Assembly: GCF_018861005.1 (NCBI RefSeq)
Contig: NZ_JAHKQL010000026.1
Location: 1 to 64,000, forward strand
DNA from: Polaribacter vadi
Lineage (GTDB): Bacteria > Bacteroidota > Bacteroidia > Flavobacteriales > Flavobacteriaceae
Reading direction: 5' to 3'
Length of the DNA: 64,000 bases
Both the position numbers and the translations under genes were made by a program. The notes under the pieces were generated by a model. That model was not told where the DNA came from. It made no database searches and was given only the letters and a program-made list of their open reading frames with translations. Positions 53,534 through 62,700 of the stretch are shown piece by piece (position 1 is the stretch's first letter; each line of letters begins with the position of its first letter).

Positions 53534-56311
53534 ATGAAAAAAATTACGATTCTATTTTTATTAATCAGTTCTTTAGGCTTTGGTCAAATAACCATAACAC
53601 CAAATCCTTTTGACATTAACGCATCTATTACCATTAGTTTAGATGCTAGCAGTACTGCCACAGATTGTAATGGATTGAATAATCCATCTAAAGTATATTT
53701 ACATTCTGGTGTGGGTAATGCAAGTGATGCTTGGGGAGCAAGTGTTGTTGGTAATTGGGGACAAGATGATGGAGTTGGAGAAATGGCTTATAATTCATCT
53801 AACAATCGTTGGGAAATTACTTTTGTACCAAAAACCTATTATTCGTTAACAGATGCAGAAGCAGCAAGCATAACCAATATGGGTATGGTGTTTAGAAATG
53901 CTGCTGGTAACCAAGAACTAAAAGACAATGGTTGTGCAGATTTTATTTTTAATGTGGGTTCTTTTCAATTAACATTAAATACACCATCAACCTCAACTAC
54001 AATTTTAAATGCTAGTGAAACTTTATCTATAAATGCATCAACTTCTTTAAATGCAAACTTTACTTTAAAAGCAAATGGCGCTACTATAGACCAAAAATCG
54101 AACTTAACATCTTACAGTTTTTCACCAACAGTTACAGAAAACACAACTTATATTCTAGAAGCTGTTAATAATGGAGAAACTAAAAGCACAACGTTTCAGG
54201 CTATTGTAAAGCCAACTGTTACAGAAGCTACGTTACCTGCAGATTTAAAAGATGGTATTAATTTAAATGCTTCTGATAACACTAAAGCTACCTTAGTTTT
54301 TTACGCACCAGGAAAGGAATTTGTACATGTAATTGGTAGTTTTAACAATTGGGAAATTGACAACAATTACTTGTTAAAAAAAGACAGCTCTAAAAATCGT
54401 TTTTGGATTGAACTTACAGGTTTAACTCCACAAACCGATTATACTTATCAATATATTATTGAAGCAGATTTAAGAGTTGCAGATCCCTACTCTACTGTGG
54501 TTTTAACAGAATCTAATGATCAGTATATAGACGATGTTACCTATCCAAACTTCCCCAATTATCCTTCAGGAGAAACAAATCATGCAGTTACATTGTTAAG
54601 AACTGGTGATGCAGATTATGTTTGGCAAAACACAAATTTTACAAAACCTGCTAAAACAGATTTAGTAATCTATGAACTGTTGATTAGAGATTTTGATGCG
54701 TTACATTCTTATGATGCTGTAAAAGCTAGATTAGATTATTTAGAAGAATTAGGTATCAATGCAATAGAATTTTTACCTGTTATGGAGTTTGATGGTAACG
54801 AATCTTGGGGATACAATCCTTCTTTTCATATGGCTTTAGACAAGTATTATGGTACAGCAACTGCTTTTAAACAATTTATTGATGAATGTCATAGAAGAGG
54901 AATTGCAGTTATTATAGATGTTGCTTTTAACCACGCTTCTGGTCAAAATCCATATTACAGAATGTGGAATACTGATAATGGTGGTTATGGTGGACAAGCA
55001 AGTACAGACAGTCCGTTTTTTAATCCTATTGCAAGACATTCTTACAGTGTTTTTAACGATTTTAATCACTCTAAACAAGATGTTAGAGATTATGTAAAAA
55101 GAGTTTCTCAATATTGGATTGATGAATATAAAATTGATGGTTTTAGATGGGATTTAACCAAAGGATTTACTCAAAACTGTACTGGTAGCGATGCTTGTAC
55201 AAATGCATATCAACAAGATAGAGTTGATGTTTTAAAAGAATATGCAGATTATCAATGGGAAATTGATCCAGGTTTTTACATCATTTTTGAACATTTAGGT
55301 ACAAATACCGAAGAAACTGAATGGGTAAATTACAAACTAAATGAAGGTAAAGGAATTATGGTTTGGGGTAACCACAATCATCAATACAACCAAGCTACAA
55401 TGGGTTTTGGTAGCGAATCAGATTTTTCTTGGATTTCTTTTAAAAACAGAGGTTGGTCTGTGCCTGCAAATGTAAGTTATATGGAAAGCCATGATGAAGA
55501 ACGTTTAATGTATAAAAACTTACAATTTGGTAATTCTAGTGGAAATTATAGTATCAAAAACACAAGTACAGCTTTAGATAGAGAAGAATTGGCTGCTGCT
55601 TTTTATTTTACAGTTCCTGGACCAAAAATGATTTGGCAATTTGGTGAATTGGGTTATGATATTTCTATCGATCAAAATGGTAGAACTGGTAATAAACCAA
55701 TTTTATGGAATTATTTTGATGATCAAGATAGAAAAGATGTGTACAACACTTGGTCTAAATTAATTCAGTTAAAATTAAAGTTTGATATTTTTGAAACTTC
55801 TGATTTTACTATGGATGTTGCAAATACGAATGGATTAAAGAAAATTCATTTAACTGATGATACTGCTCAAGAAATTCAATATGTAACCATAATTGGAAAC
55901 TTTGGAGTTACCACTCAAAATATAGCTCCTGCTTTTCAAAAAACTGGAACTTGGTATGATTTACTAAATGATGATCAAACCATTACTGTAAGTAACGTTA
56001 ACGATGTTATTTCTTTAGCACCAGGTGAATTTAAAGTTTATGGAAACAGTAAAGCTGCTTTATCTACAGAAGATTTATTTTTAGATGATGAAGTTTTGGT
56101 TTATCCAAATCCAACAAGAAATTCATTTAAGTTAAACATCAATACAAACAACGTTCGTGTTTATGATATGAATGGTAAAAAAGTAATGGATTTTTCTGGA
56201 AACTTTAGTGCAAATGAAACTTTTAATGTTCAGCAACTAAACAAAGGAATTTACTTTATAGAAGTTAAAAATCCGGAAGGGAAAGCTTATAAAAAATTAA
56301 TTATAGAATAA
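53534..56311 (+). CDS. T9SS-secreted GH13 alpha-amylase with starch-binding modules
   Basis: 925 residues with a signal peptide. Order: an N-terminal binding-type beta domain with SDAWGASVVGNWGQDDG (about 20-150), an Ig-like stretch, a CBM48-like domain (about 245-330, GSFNNWEIDN), the GH13 barrel (about 360-760) and a type A sorting domain (from about 855, VYPNPTRNSF). The catalytic residues are Asp540 (GFRWDLTKG), Glu586 (IIFEHLG) and Asp654 (ESHDEER). It is the only amylase of the locus with a T9SS signal and so is the likely extracellular polymer-cutting enzyme. Confidence 0.93.
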   Translation: MKKITILFLLISSLGFGQITITPNPFDINASITISLDASSTATDCNGLNNPSKVYLHSGVGNASDAWGASVVGNWGQDDGVGEMAYNSSNNRWEITFVPKTYYSLTDAEAASITNMGMVFRNAAGNQELKDNGCADFIFNVGSFQLTLNTPSTSTTILNASETLSINASTSLNANFTLKANGATIDQKSNLTSYSFSPTVTENTTYILEAVNNGETKSTTFQAIVKPTVTEATLPADLKDGINLNASDNTKATLVFYAPGKEFVHVIGSFNNWEIDNNYLLKKDSSKNRFWIELTGLTPQTDYTYQYIIEADLRVADPYSTVVLTESNDQYIDDVTYPNFPNYPSGETNHAVTLLRTGDADYVWQNTNFTKPAKTDLVIYELLIRDFDALHSYDAVKARLDYLEELGINAIEFLPVMEFDGNESWGYNPSFHMALDKYYGTATAFKQFIDECHRRGIAVIIDVAFNHASGQNPYYRMWNTDNGGYGGQASTDSPFFNPIARHSYSVFNDFNHSKQDVRDYVKRVSQYWIDEYKIDGFRWDLTKGFTQNCTGSDACTNAYQQDRVDVLKEYADYQWEIDPGFYIIFEHLGTNTEETEWVNYKLNEGKGIMVWGNHNHQYNQATMGFGSESDFSWISFKNRGWSVPANVSYMESHDEERLMYKNLQFGNSSGNYSIKNTSTALDREELAAAFYFTVPGPKMIWQFGELGYDISIDQNGRTGNKPILWNYFDDQDRKDVYNTWSKLIQLKLKFDIFETSDFTMDVANTNGLKKIHLTDDTAQEIQYVTIIGNFGVTTQNIAPAFQKTGTWYDLLNDDQTITVSNVNDVISLAPGEFKVYGNSKAALSTEDLFLDDEVLVYPNPTRNSFKLNINTNNVRVYDMNGKKVMDFSGNFSANETFNVQQLNKGIYFIEVKNPEGKAYKKLIIE

Positions 56312-56333
56312 GTATTTTTCTTAATATTTTAAT

Positions 56334-56355
56334 AGAGTTGCTTTACAGCAACTCT
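56334..56355. terminator. Terminator between convergent amylase and cysteine desulfurase genes
   Basis: AGAGTTGCT (56334-56342) and AGCAACTCT (56347-56355) form a perfect 9-bp stem followed by T-rich sequence on the plus strand. It overlaps the last codons of the convergent gene. Confidence 0.8.
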
Positions 56356-57476
56356 TTTATTTTTTTTACAGTTTCTGTAATCTCTGCTTTGGTAGTAAAC
56401 TTAGAAAAAGAGAAACGTACAGAAGTATTATCGGCATCATTTTTATCTAAAATTTCTGCAAGCACATGAGAGCCAATGTTACTTCCACTTTGGCAAGCAG
56501 AACCTCCAGAAACTGCAATTCCTGCCATATCTAAACTAAACAGAAGCATATCATCATTTACAGGAAAACGTACATTTAAAATCGTGTAACTGCTTTTATC
56601 TAAATCAGAAGAACATCCATTAAATTGAATATCATCAGAAATATTTTTTAGTTCAGAAATAAAATAAACTTTTAAGCTTTCTATATAATTTTTGTCTTTT
56701 TCTAAATTGTTATAAGCAATTGTTAAAGCTTTATCCATACCTAAAATGCTATGCACATTTTCTGTACTAGACCTTGCTCCTCTTTCTTGATCTCCTCCAT
56801 GTAACATTGGTAAAATACCAAAGCCTTTTTTAAAATAAGCAAAACCAACACCTTTTGGCCCGTGAAATTTATGGGCACTTGCCACAATAAAATCGATTGG
56901 AGCTTTTTGTAAATCTAAATGATAATGCCCAATTGCTTGCACAGTATCTGAATGAAATAAAGCATCGTATTTTTTACAAATTCTACAGATTTCATCCACA
57001 GGTAAAATGCTACCAATTTCATTATTAATGTGCATTAAACTCACTAAAGTTTTATGATCTGAGTCTGACAATAATTCTTCTAAATGAATTAAATCTACAC
57101 ATCCAAATTCATCAACATTAACAAAATCTAATTGTATATTGTGAGTTTTTTCTAAAAACTCACAAGTATGTAAAACTGCATGATGTTCTATTTTAGAAGT
57201 AATAATTTTACTTACTCCTAAATTTAAAAAGGCATTTTTTAGAATTAAATTATCGGCTTCTGTACCACCAGCTGTAAAAACAATTTCGCTAGCAGTTACA
57301 TTAAAATGTTTGGCAATATTTTTTCTTGCTGTTTCTACAGCAGATTTTGCTTTTCTACCAAATTGATGCGTAGAAGATGGGTTTCCAGAAATTTCTTTCA
57401 TAGAATTATACATTAATTCTAAAACCTCATCATCAATTTTTGTGGTGGCTGCATTGTCTAAATAAATGGCTTTCAT
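56343..57476 (-). CDS. Cysteine desulfurase (NifS/IscS family)
   Basis: 377 residues from the ATG at 57476. This start was chosen over an upstream in-frame ATG at 57491 because the family begins with YLDNAATT. This is a PLP enzyme that takes sulfur from cysteine for Fe-S clusters or thiolation. The PLP Lys is in SAHKFHGPKG, and the active Cys is in GSACQSGS. Length and motifs match group I NifS-like enzymes. No isc or suf genes are nearby. A TACTTTTG box lies unusually close to the start. Confidence 0.93.
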   Translation of the reverse strand: MKAIYLDNAATTKIDDEVLELMYNSMKEISGNPSSTHQFGRKAKSAVETARKNIAKHFNVTASEIVFTAGGTEADNLILKNAFLNLGVSKIITSKIEHHAVLHTCEFLEKTHNIQLDFVNVDEFGCVDLIHLEELLSDSDHKTLVSLMHINNEIGSILPVDEICRICKKYDALFHSDTVQAIGHYHLDLQKAPIDFIVASAHKFHGPKGVGFAYFKKGFGILPMLHGGDQERGARSSTENVHSILGMDKALTIAYNNLEKDKNYIESLKVYFISELKNISDDIQFNGCSSDLDKSSYTILNVRFPVNDDMLLFSLDMAGIAVSGGSACQSGSNIGSHVLAEILDKNDADNTSVRFSFSKFTTKAEITETVKKIKELL

Positions 57477-57480
57477 AGGG

Positions 57481-57488
57481 CAAAAGTA
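57481..57488 (-). promoter_or_regulatory. -7 box almost touching the cysteine desulfurase start
   Basis: The minus strand reads TACTTTTG (57488-57481), ending only 4 bases before the ATG at 57476. If used, transcription would begin at or inside the start codon and give a leaderless mRNA. Confidence 0.4.
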
Positions 57489-57491
57489 CAA

Positions 57492-58046
57492 TTAATTCAC
57501 ATTCTGATACACATAAACTTCTGTGGCTCCTAAACCATATTTTTTATAAGAAGCATCGTAATATTTTACAGGATACTTATTTAGCAATGAATGTAATTCG
57601 CTTTTTAAAACACCTTCTCCTACTCCATGAATAAAAACAATTTTTGATATTCTTTTACCAATTGCATATTCAATTTTTCTTTTGGCAGTATCTAATTGCA
57701 GGTTTAACATATCGTAATTATCTAAACCTCTGGTAGATTTTACAAGCTGATTTATATGTAAATCTACCTCTAAAATCACTTCATTTTTTTCTTTAATAAA
57801 AGCACTTTTATTCTTTTTTTGAGAAGCTATTTTTTCTTTTAAAAATGCATTGTTAATGTCTGAGAATTTAGTGAGCTCATGTTGTTCTTTTTCTATCTTA
57901 ACCAACTCATTCCTTTTAAAAATAAAAAGCATTCCATCTTCGGTTTCAACTGAAATATCATCACCTTTAATATTTGTGACTATTCCTTTTAAAACATCAT
58001 CTAAAACTGCTACTTTATTTCCAATTTCTAAACGCATTCTTAACAT
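57492..58046 (-). CDS. Smr-domain protein
   Basis: 184 residues. An N-terminal SH3-like or KOW-like segment (GNKVAVLDDVLKGIVTNIKGDD) is followed by a charged coiled linker and a C-terminal Smr domain with EVDLHINQLV and IVFIHGVGEGVLK, the hallmark DLH and HG-x-G motifs. Smr domains are nucleases or nucleic-acid binders related to MutS2. The ATG at 58046 is used, with a second at 58037. It precedes the cysteine desulfurase gene by 15 bases on the same strand. Confidence 0.88.
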   Translation of the reverse strand: MLRMRLEIGNKVAVLDDVLKGIVTNIKGDDISVETEDGMLFIFKRNELVKIEKEQHELTKFSDINNAFLKEKIASQKKNKSAFIKEKNEVILEVDLHINQLVKSTRGLDNYDMLNLQLDTAKRKIEYAIGKRISKIVFIHGVGEGVLKSELHSLLNKYPVKYYDASYKKYGLGATEVYVYQNVN

Positions 58047-58077
58047 TATATTAATTTACAAAAATACAATTTTAGTC

Positions 58078-58085
58078 TAATTTTG
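58078..58085 (+). promoter_or_regulatory. -7 box of the phosphatase-like gene
   Basis: TAATTTTG matches TAnnTTTG and lies 19 bases before the ATG at 58105. Confidence 0.5.
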
Positions 58086-58104
58086 TTGAAAAAATAATGT
58101 GAAT

Positions 58105-58737
58105 ATGCTGAAAACTTCAAACACCTCCACAAAAAACTTTTTTGAAAATTCTTATAAAAAACTTTCTATTTCTGAGGATAGAACAAAACTTTTGTTAAAA
58201 ATAGCAGAAACTATTGCTAAAGAGTATGCAACTAATGAGATTATCAATTTGAATTTTATATGCACACACAACTCTAGAAGAAGTCAAATGGGGCAAGTTT
58301 GGAGCTATTTTGCTGCTTATTATTTTAACCTAAATATTAATGCCTTTTCTGGAGGTACAGAAATTACAGCTTTTTACAGAAAAACAGTAAAAACTTTACA
58401 AAAAGCTGGGTTTTCTTTTCAATTATCAGATTTTTCTCATCAAAACCCAACTTATCAAATATCTTTTAAGGGTTCTTATAGCCATATTCTAGGTTTTTCT
58501 AAACTGTATAGTAATCTTATAAATCAAGAGCCTTATATGGCTATTTTAACCTGTAATGATGCAGATAGAAATTGTCCTTTTATACCTGCTGCTACACATC
58601 GTTTTGCATTGCCTTTTTTAGATCCAAAATTCTCTGATGGAACTACTGAACAAGAACAAGTTTATTTGCAAACAAGTACCCAAATTGCTGGTGAAATCTA
58701 TTTAATTTTTAATCAAATTAAAAAATTACTTTCTTAA
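58105..58737 (+). CDS. Low-molecular-weight phosphatase/arsenate reductase-like protein
   Basis: 210 residues from the ATG at 58105; a GTG at 58099 is possible. The P-loop FICTHNSRRSQMGQVW carries the CX5R(S/T) catalytic motif of low-molecular-weight protein tyrosine phosphatases and thioredoxin-coupled ArsC. A long insertion and the LTCNDADRNCPFIPAA segment add further Cys residues. No other ars genes are nearby. Arsenate reductase and protein phosphatase both remain possible. Confidence 0.78.
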   Translation: MLKTSNTSTKNFFENSYKKLSISEDRTKLLLKIAETIAKEYATNEIINLNFICTHNSRRSQMGQVWSYFAAYYFNLNINAFSGGTEITAFYRKTVKTLQKAGFSFQLSDFSHQNPTYQISFKGSYSHILGFSKLYSNLINQEPYMAILTCNDADRNCPFIPAATHRFALPFLDPKFSDGTTEQEQVYLQTSTQIAGEIYLIFNQIKKLLS

Positions 58738-58762
58738 GGTGTTTTGAACTATTTTCTTTGTA

Positions 58763-59719
58763 TTAAAAATAACATAGGTTATGAATTAACCACCTTGTAT
58801 TTCGTTTAAAATTAAGATCGATGTGAAACATAATTTCATGAGAACTTAAGTTACCACCCAATGTAGAAAATCGATGGTCATAAGCATAACCAATTCTAAA
58901 TTTCTTATTTAAAATTACACTAAACAAAGCACTTACAGAACTTTTATGACGATAAGATAAACCACCTTCTATCATATCTTTATACAAGAAATTTGTATTT
59001 ACGTCTACAGATATTGGTAAGTTTTTAGTATACCTAACCATTGTTGATGGTCTAAACATTACATCTTCTGATAGTTTAAACAAAACTCCACTAGACAAAA
59101 AGTAATTTGGGTTGGTTGCTAAACTTCCTTTTTTATAATTGTCTTCGATATAAAATTGTGGGGTTTCTAATAAATAAGGAATAGAGAATCCTAGATAAAA
59201 TTTTCTATTGTAAAATAAAGCCCCAAAACCTACATTAGAAAAATTACCAGTTGTTGATGCGTATACATCACTATCTGGAGTTATACCATCAAATAAATTG
59301 TTATTAAAAAAGGTAAAACCGCCTTTTAAACCCAATGCGACTCTACTATATCTAGAAGTTATTAGAGTATATGATGCATCTAAATTTAAATTTGTAGTTT
59401 CTGATAAACCTATTTTATCATTTACAACTGTTAAACCTAAACCTAAACCTTTTCTTGTTCTTGCATTTAAAGAGAATGTATTGGTTTTGGGTGCACCTTC
59501 TACTCCAACCCATTGTTGACGTGTTAAAATTGATGCACTTAACTCTGCTCTATACCCTACAAATGCAGGGTTAATTATTTGCATATTGTACAAATATTGT
59601 GTGTAATGTGGCACTTGCTGACTTTGCATTTTTAGACTTAAAAAGCAAACAACTAGAAGTATTAAGTTTAGTTTAAACTTAATACTCTTTTTTAAGATAA
59701 TTTTAGTTTCCTGAATCAT
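58763..59719 (-). CDS. PorP/SprF-family type IX secretion membrane protein
   Basis: 318 residues with a signal peptide. The family signature QVPHYTQYLYNMQIINPAFVGYR begins the mature part, followed by barrel-like strands such as GLGLGLTVVNDKIGL and a C-terminal IDLNF segment. PorP/SprF proteins accompany large type B-sorted substrates and help export or anchor them. The ATG at 59719 overlaps the stop of the upstream giant gene (TAATGA), so the pair is translationally coupled. Confidence 0.93.
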   Translation of the reverse strand: MIQETKIILKKSIKFKLNLILLVVCFLSLKMQSQQVPHYTQYLYNMQIINPAFVGYRAELSASILTRQQWVGVEGAPKTNTFSLNARTRKGLGLGLTVVNDKIGLSETTNLNLDASYTLITSRYSRVALGLKGGFTFFNNNLFDGITPDSDVYASTTGNFSNVGFGALFYNRKFYLGFSIPYLLETPQFYIEDNYKKGSLATNPNYFLSSGVLFKLSEDVMFRPSTMVRYTKNLPISVDVNTNFLYKDMIEGGLSYRHKSSVSALFSVILNKKFRIGYAYDHRFSTLGGNLSSHEIMFHIDLNFKRNTRWLIHNLCYF

Positions 59720-62700
59720 TATCTTATTAATTGAATAAATTTAGTAATAGGTTCTGATTCCCCATCATTAAAATCTAATTGATAAAAATAGACGTCTGTT
59801 GGTGCAGGATTACCATTATAAGTTCCATCCCACCACAAAGGATTTACATTTCCATTATTACTGTAGTTGTATATTTCGTTTCCTTGACGATTGTAAATCG
59901 TTAATTTAAAGTTTGGATAATCTTCTATACCAGAAATTTCGAAAACATCACTTTTACCATCACCATTTGGTGAAAATAAATTAGGATAATCGTTATCTTT
60001 TATAGTACCTACGCCTCTTGGAGCTGTTATGTTTGCTACATTAAAACTAAATAAATCTGCCTGTAAATACATTGTTTCTGTATCTTCATTTAAATTATCG
60101 TTTAACGTTTTTACAGTTTGAGTTATTGTTGATGAATATGCAGGTATTGTAACTTGTTCTGAAATTGATTCGTAATCAAAATTACCTGTTGTTGTACTAT
60201 CAACAGTAATAAAATTTAAGTTGATAGGCAGATAATTTTGCATTAACTCATCAGAATCATTTAAAAGATTAATTGTAAAATTTAAGCTTTTGCCTTCTAT
60301 AGTTTCTTCGTTAGTTATAACTACTAACGGATTTGGATCTACATCTACAATTGTGGCTGTTTTTGTTAAATCTTGTATACCTACATTATTAGTTTGCACA
60401 ATACCAACTACATCTAAAGGTTCTAATTCTAACTCGTTTAAATTGTCTAAAAATGATGAAATTGTAAAAGAAACTTCTGTATTTGCGTTGTTTTCATCAA
60501 TTGTACCAGCTATAACTAAAACATCAGAAAATGACGAGTAATCATCTGGACTTATCGCAAAATCATCACTTGTATTTAGTTCTATTTCAATAGGTGTTGA
60601 ACAAGGATGAGAAATAACAATAGTATGTTCTAAATCTACATTTTCATCTTCTTGAGTATTGTTCATTGTAATATCTGGAGCAACATCATTATCTAAAATT
60701 GTACCAATACCACTAAAGTTTGTATTGATTGTATTGTTGGATGTAATTGTACCATTTAAGGTAAAAAACTCTGTTAACTCGTAAATATTATCTTCTAGAG
60801 TTGTTGTAGAAAACTGTTCTGTATTCATTAATGGGGGAATTGTAAATACTGTATTTAAAACACTAAAGTAATCAAAAGGAGCAATAGCAGCATCATATTG
60901 ACCAGTTAAATTTGTACCATTTGAGGTTGAAAAATTTATTGTTATTGGAAATGCACTTTCTATTAATACAGAATTATCGTTTTTGGTTACTAACCTTAAT
61001 GTAAAAACAAATTCATTACCTTCTGATAAACTAACATCATCTATAAGTACAACTATTGCAATAATTTCTCGCCAATCTCTTTCTGGAGTATCTGAATTAT
61101 CAAAATTTGGAAAACTTTGTGGTGTTTGTCCATTTGTTGGATTTAGTAGACTATCATTATTATCAAAAGCATCATCTAAACCATCATTGTCTGCATCAGA
61201 ATTTGTGGCTACAGTTTCTGCAGTTCCATCACTATTTGTATCCCAACCTTCAATAATATCATCTCTTATATCATCATCTGAATTTATATCTATATAATCT
61301 GGAATGTTATCATTTTCAGAATCTATAGGTATAAGTCCATTTGGGTATGCTGTATCTATACCTGCATCTGTAAAAACACCTGTTGTTGTTACATAATTAT
61401 TGGTGAGTTGCGCTTCTATGTTATCTACAATTCCATCTCCATCTGCATCAATATCTAAAAAATCTGGATTTGTTGTACCATCTGTATTTGGTAAATTATA
61501 GTTGTTAGTTGCATTTGAGCCATCATTGGTTTCTTTAGAATTATCTAATCCGTTTGCACCTACATTGTTATTTGTTCTACCATTTTTACTGACATCATCT
61601 GAAGTATTACCAGCTTCTACAATGTCTAAAATCCCATCATTATCGCTGTCTAAATCAAAATGATTTGGCACACCATCATTATCAAAATCAAAAATATCTA
61701 CAATTCCGTCTGCATTATTATCTGAACCATAATCAGTATCTCTATAATTGGGTATAAAATCTGCATCATCATCATCTAGAGGATTTAAACCATCATATTC
61801 TAAAACATCTGCAATAGTATCATTATCATCATCTAAATCAAAATCATCTATAATACCATCATTATCTGTGTCTGTAGATGCATTTACGTTAGTTGAGTTT
61901 GATGATGAAATTTGTCTATCTAAAGGATCTTTTGATGTAAAAGAAGCCGAATTTGAACCAATACAAGACTCACTATACAACACTGTAAATTCTACTGTAA
62001 TTGTTTCTCCAATTTTTAATAATCCAGAAGTACCATCAAATAAATTGGTATCTGAAACACCATCATAATTTGAATTTAAATTAGGATTTGTAGTTGCTGA
62101 TGAACTAAAAATTGTTGGGGTAGAAACCGAAAGTATATTACCACCACAAGTACTATTTAAATTATCTGTGATTTGCAATTCATCTAACTGAACAGAATCA
62201 CTTGTATTCTCAATAGTAATTTGATAGGTAATTTCTTCGTGTTCTAAAATACCATCTGGCACTTTAACAACATTAGTAATTCTTTTATCTGTTTCTGATT
62301 CTGCATCAAAAATAAAACGCATACCAGCAATTGTACAAGTACAATATAAACTTGATGTTATACTTGCTGAAGCTGAATTAGCAAAATAATAACGATCTAA
62401 ATGACTACCCAAACCATCTGACCAACTTACAAAGGTAAAAGCACTTTTATTTGCATCTGATAAAGCATCAAAACCATCTGCATTTCCTTGAGTTTGCGAT
62501 AAACTAGTTTGATTAAAATAGCTATAACTACCATTATCTATTGGGCCAATTTTATAATAAATTTCTAAAACAACAGTTTCTCCTGCAGGCAGAATGTTAT
62601 TGGGTGTTAATAAAGTTGTTTCGTTATTTCCATCGTAATTGGTGTTTACTGTAACATCTGGCCCTGAAACTTGTGATATTAGAAACTCTGTAAAAACAAC

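Noticed and set aside
58105-58737. Arsenic resistance operon
   Set aside because: The P-loop fits ArsC or a phosphatase, but no arsR, arsB or acr3 gene is nearby.
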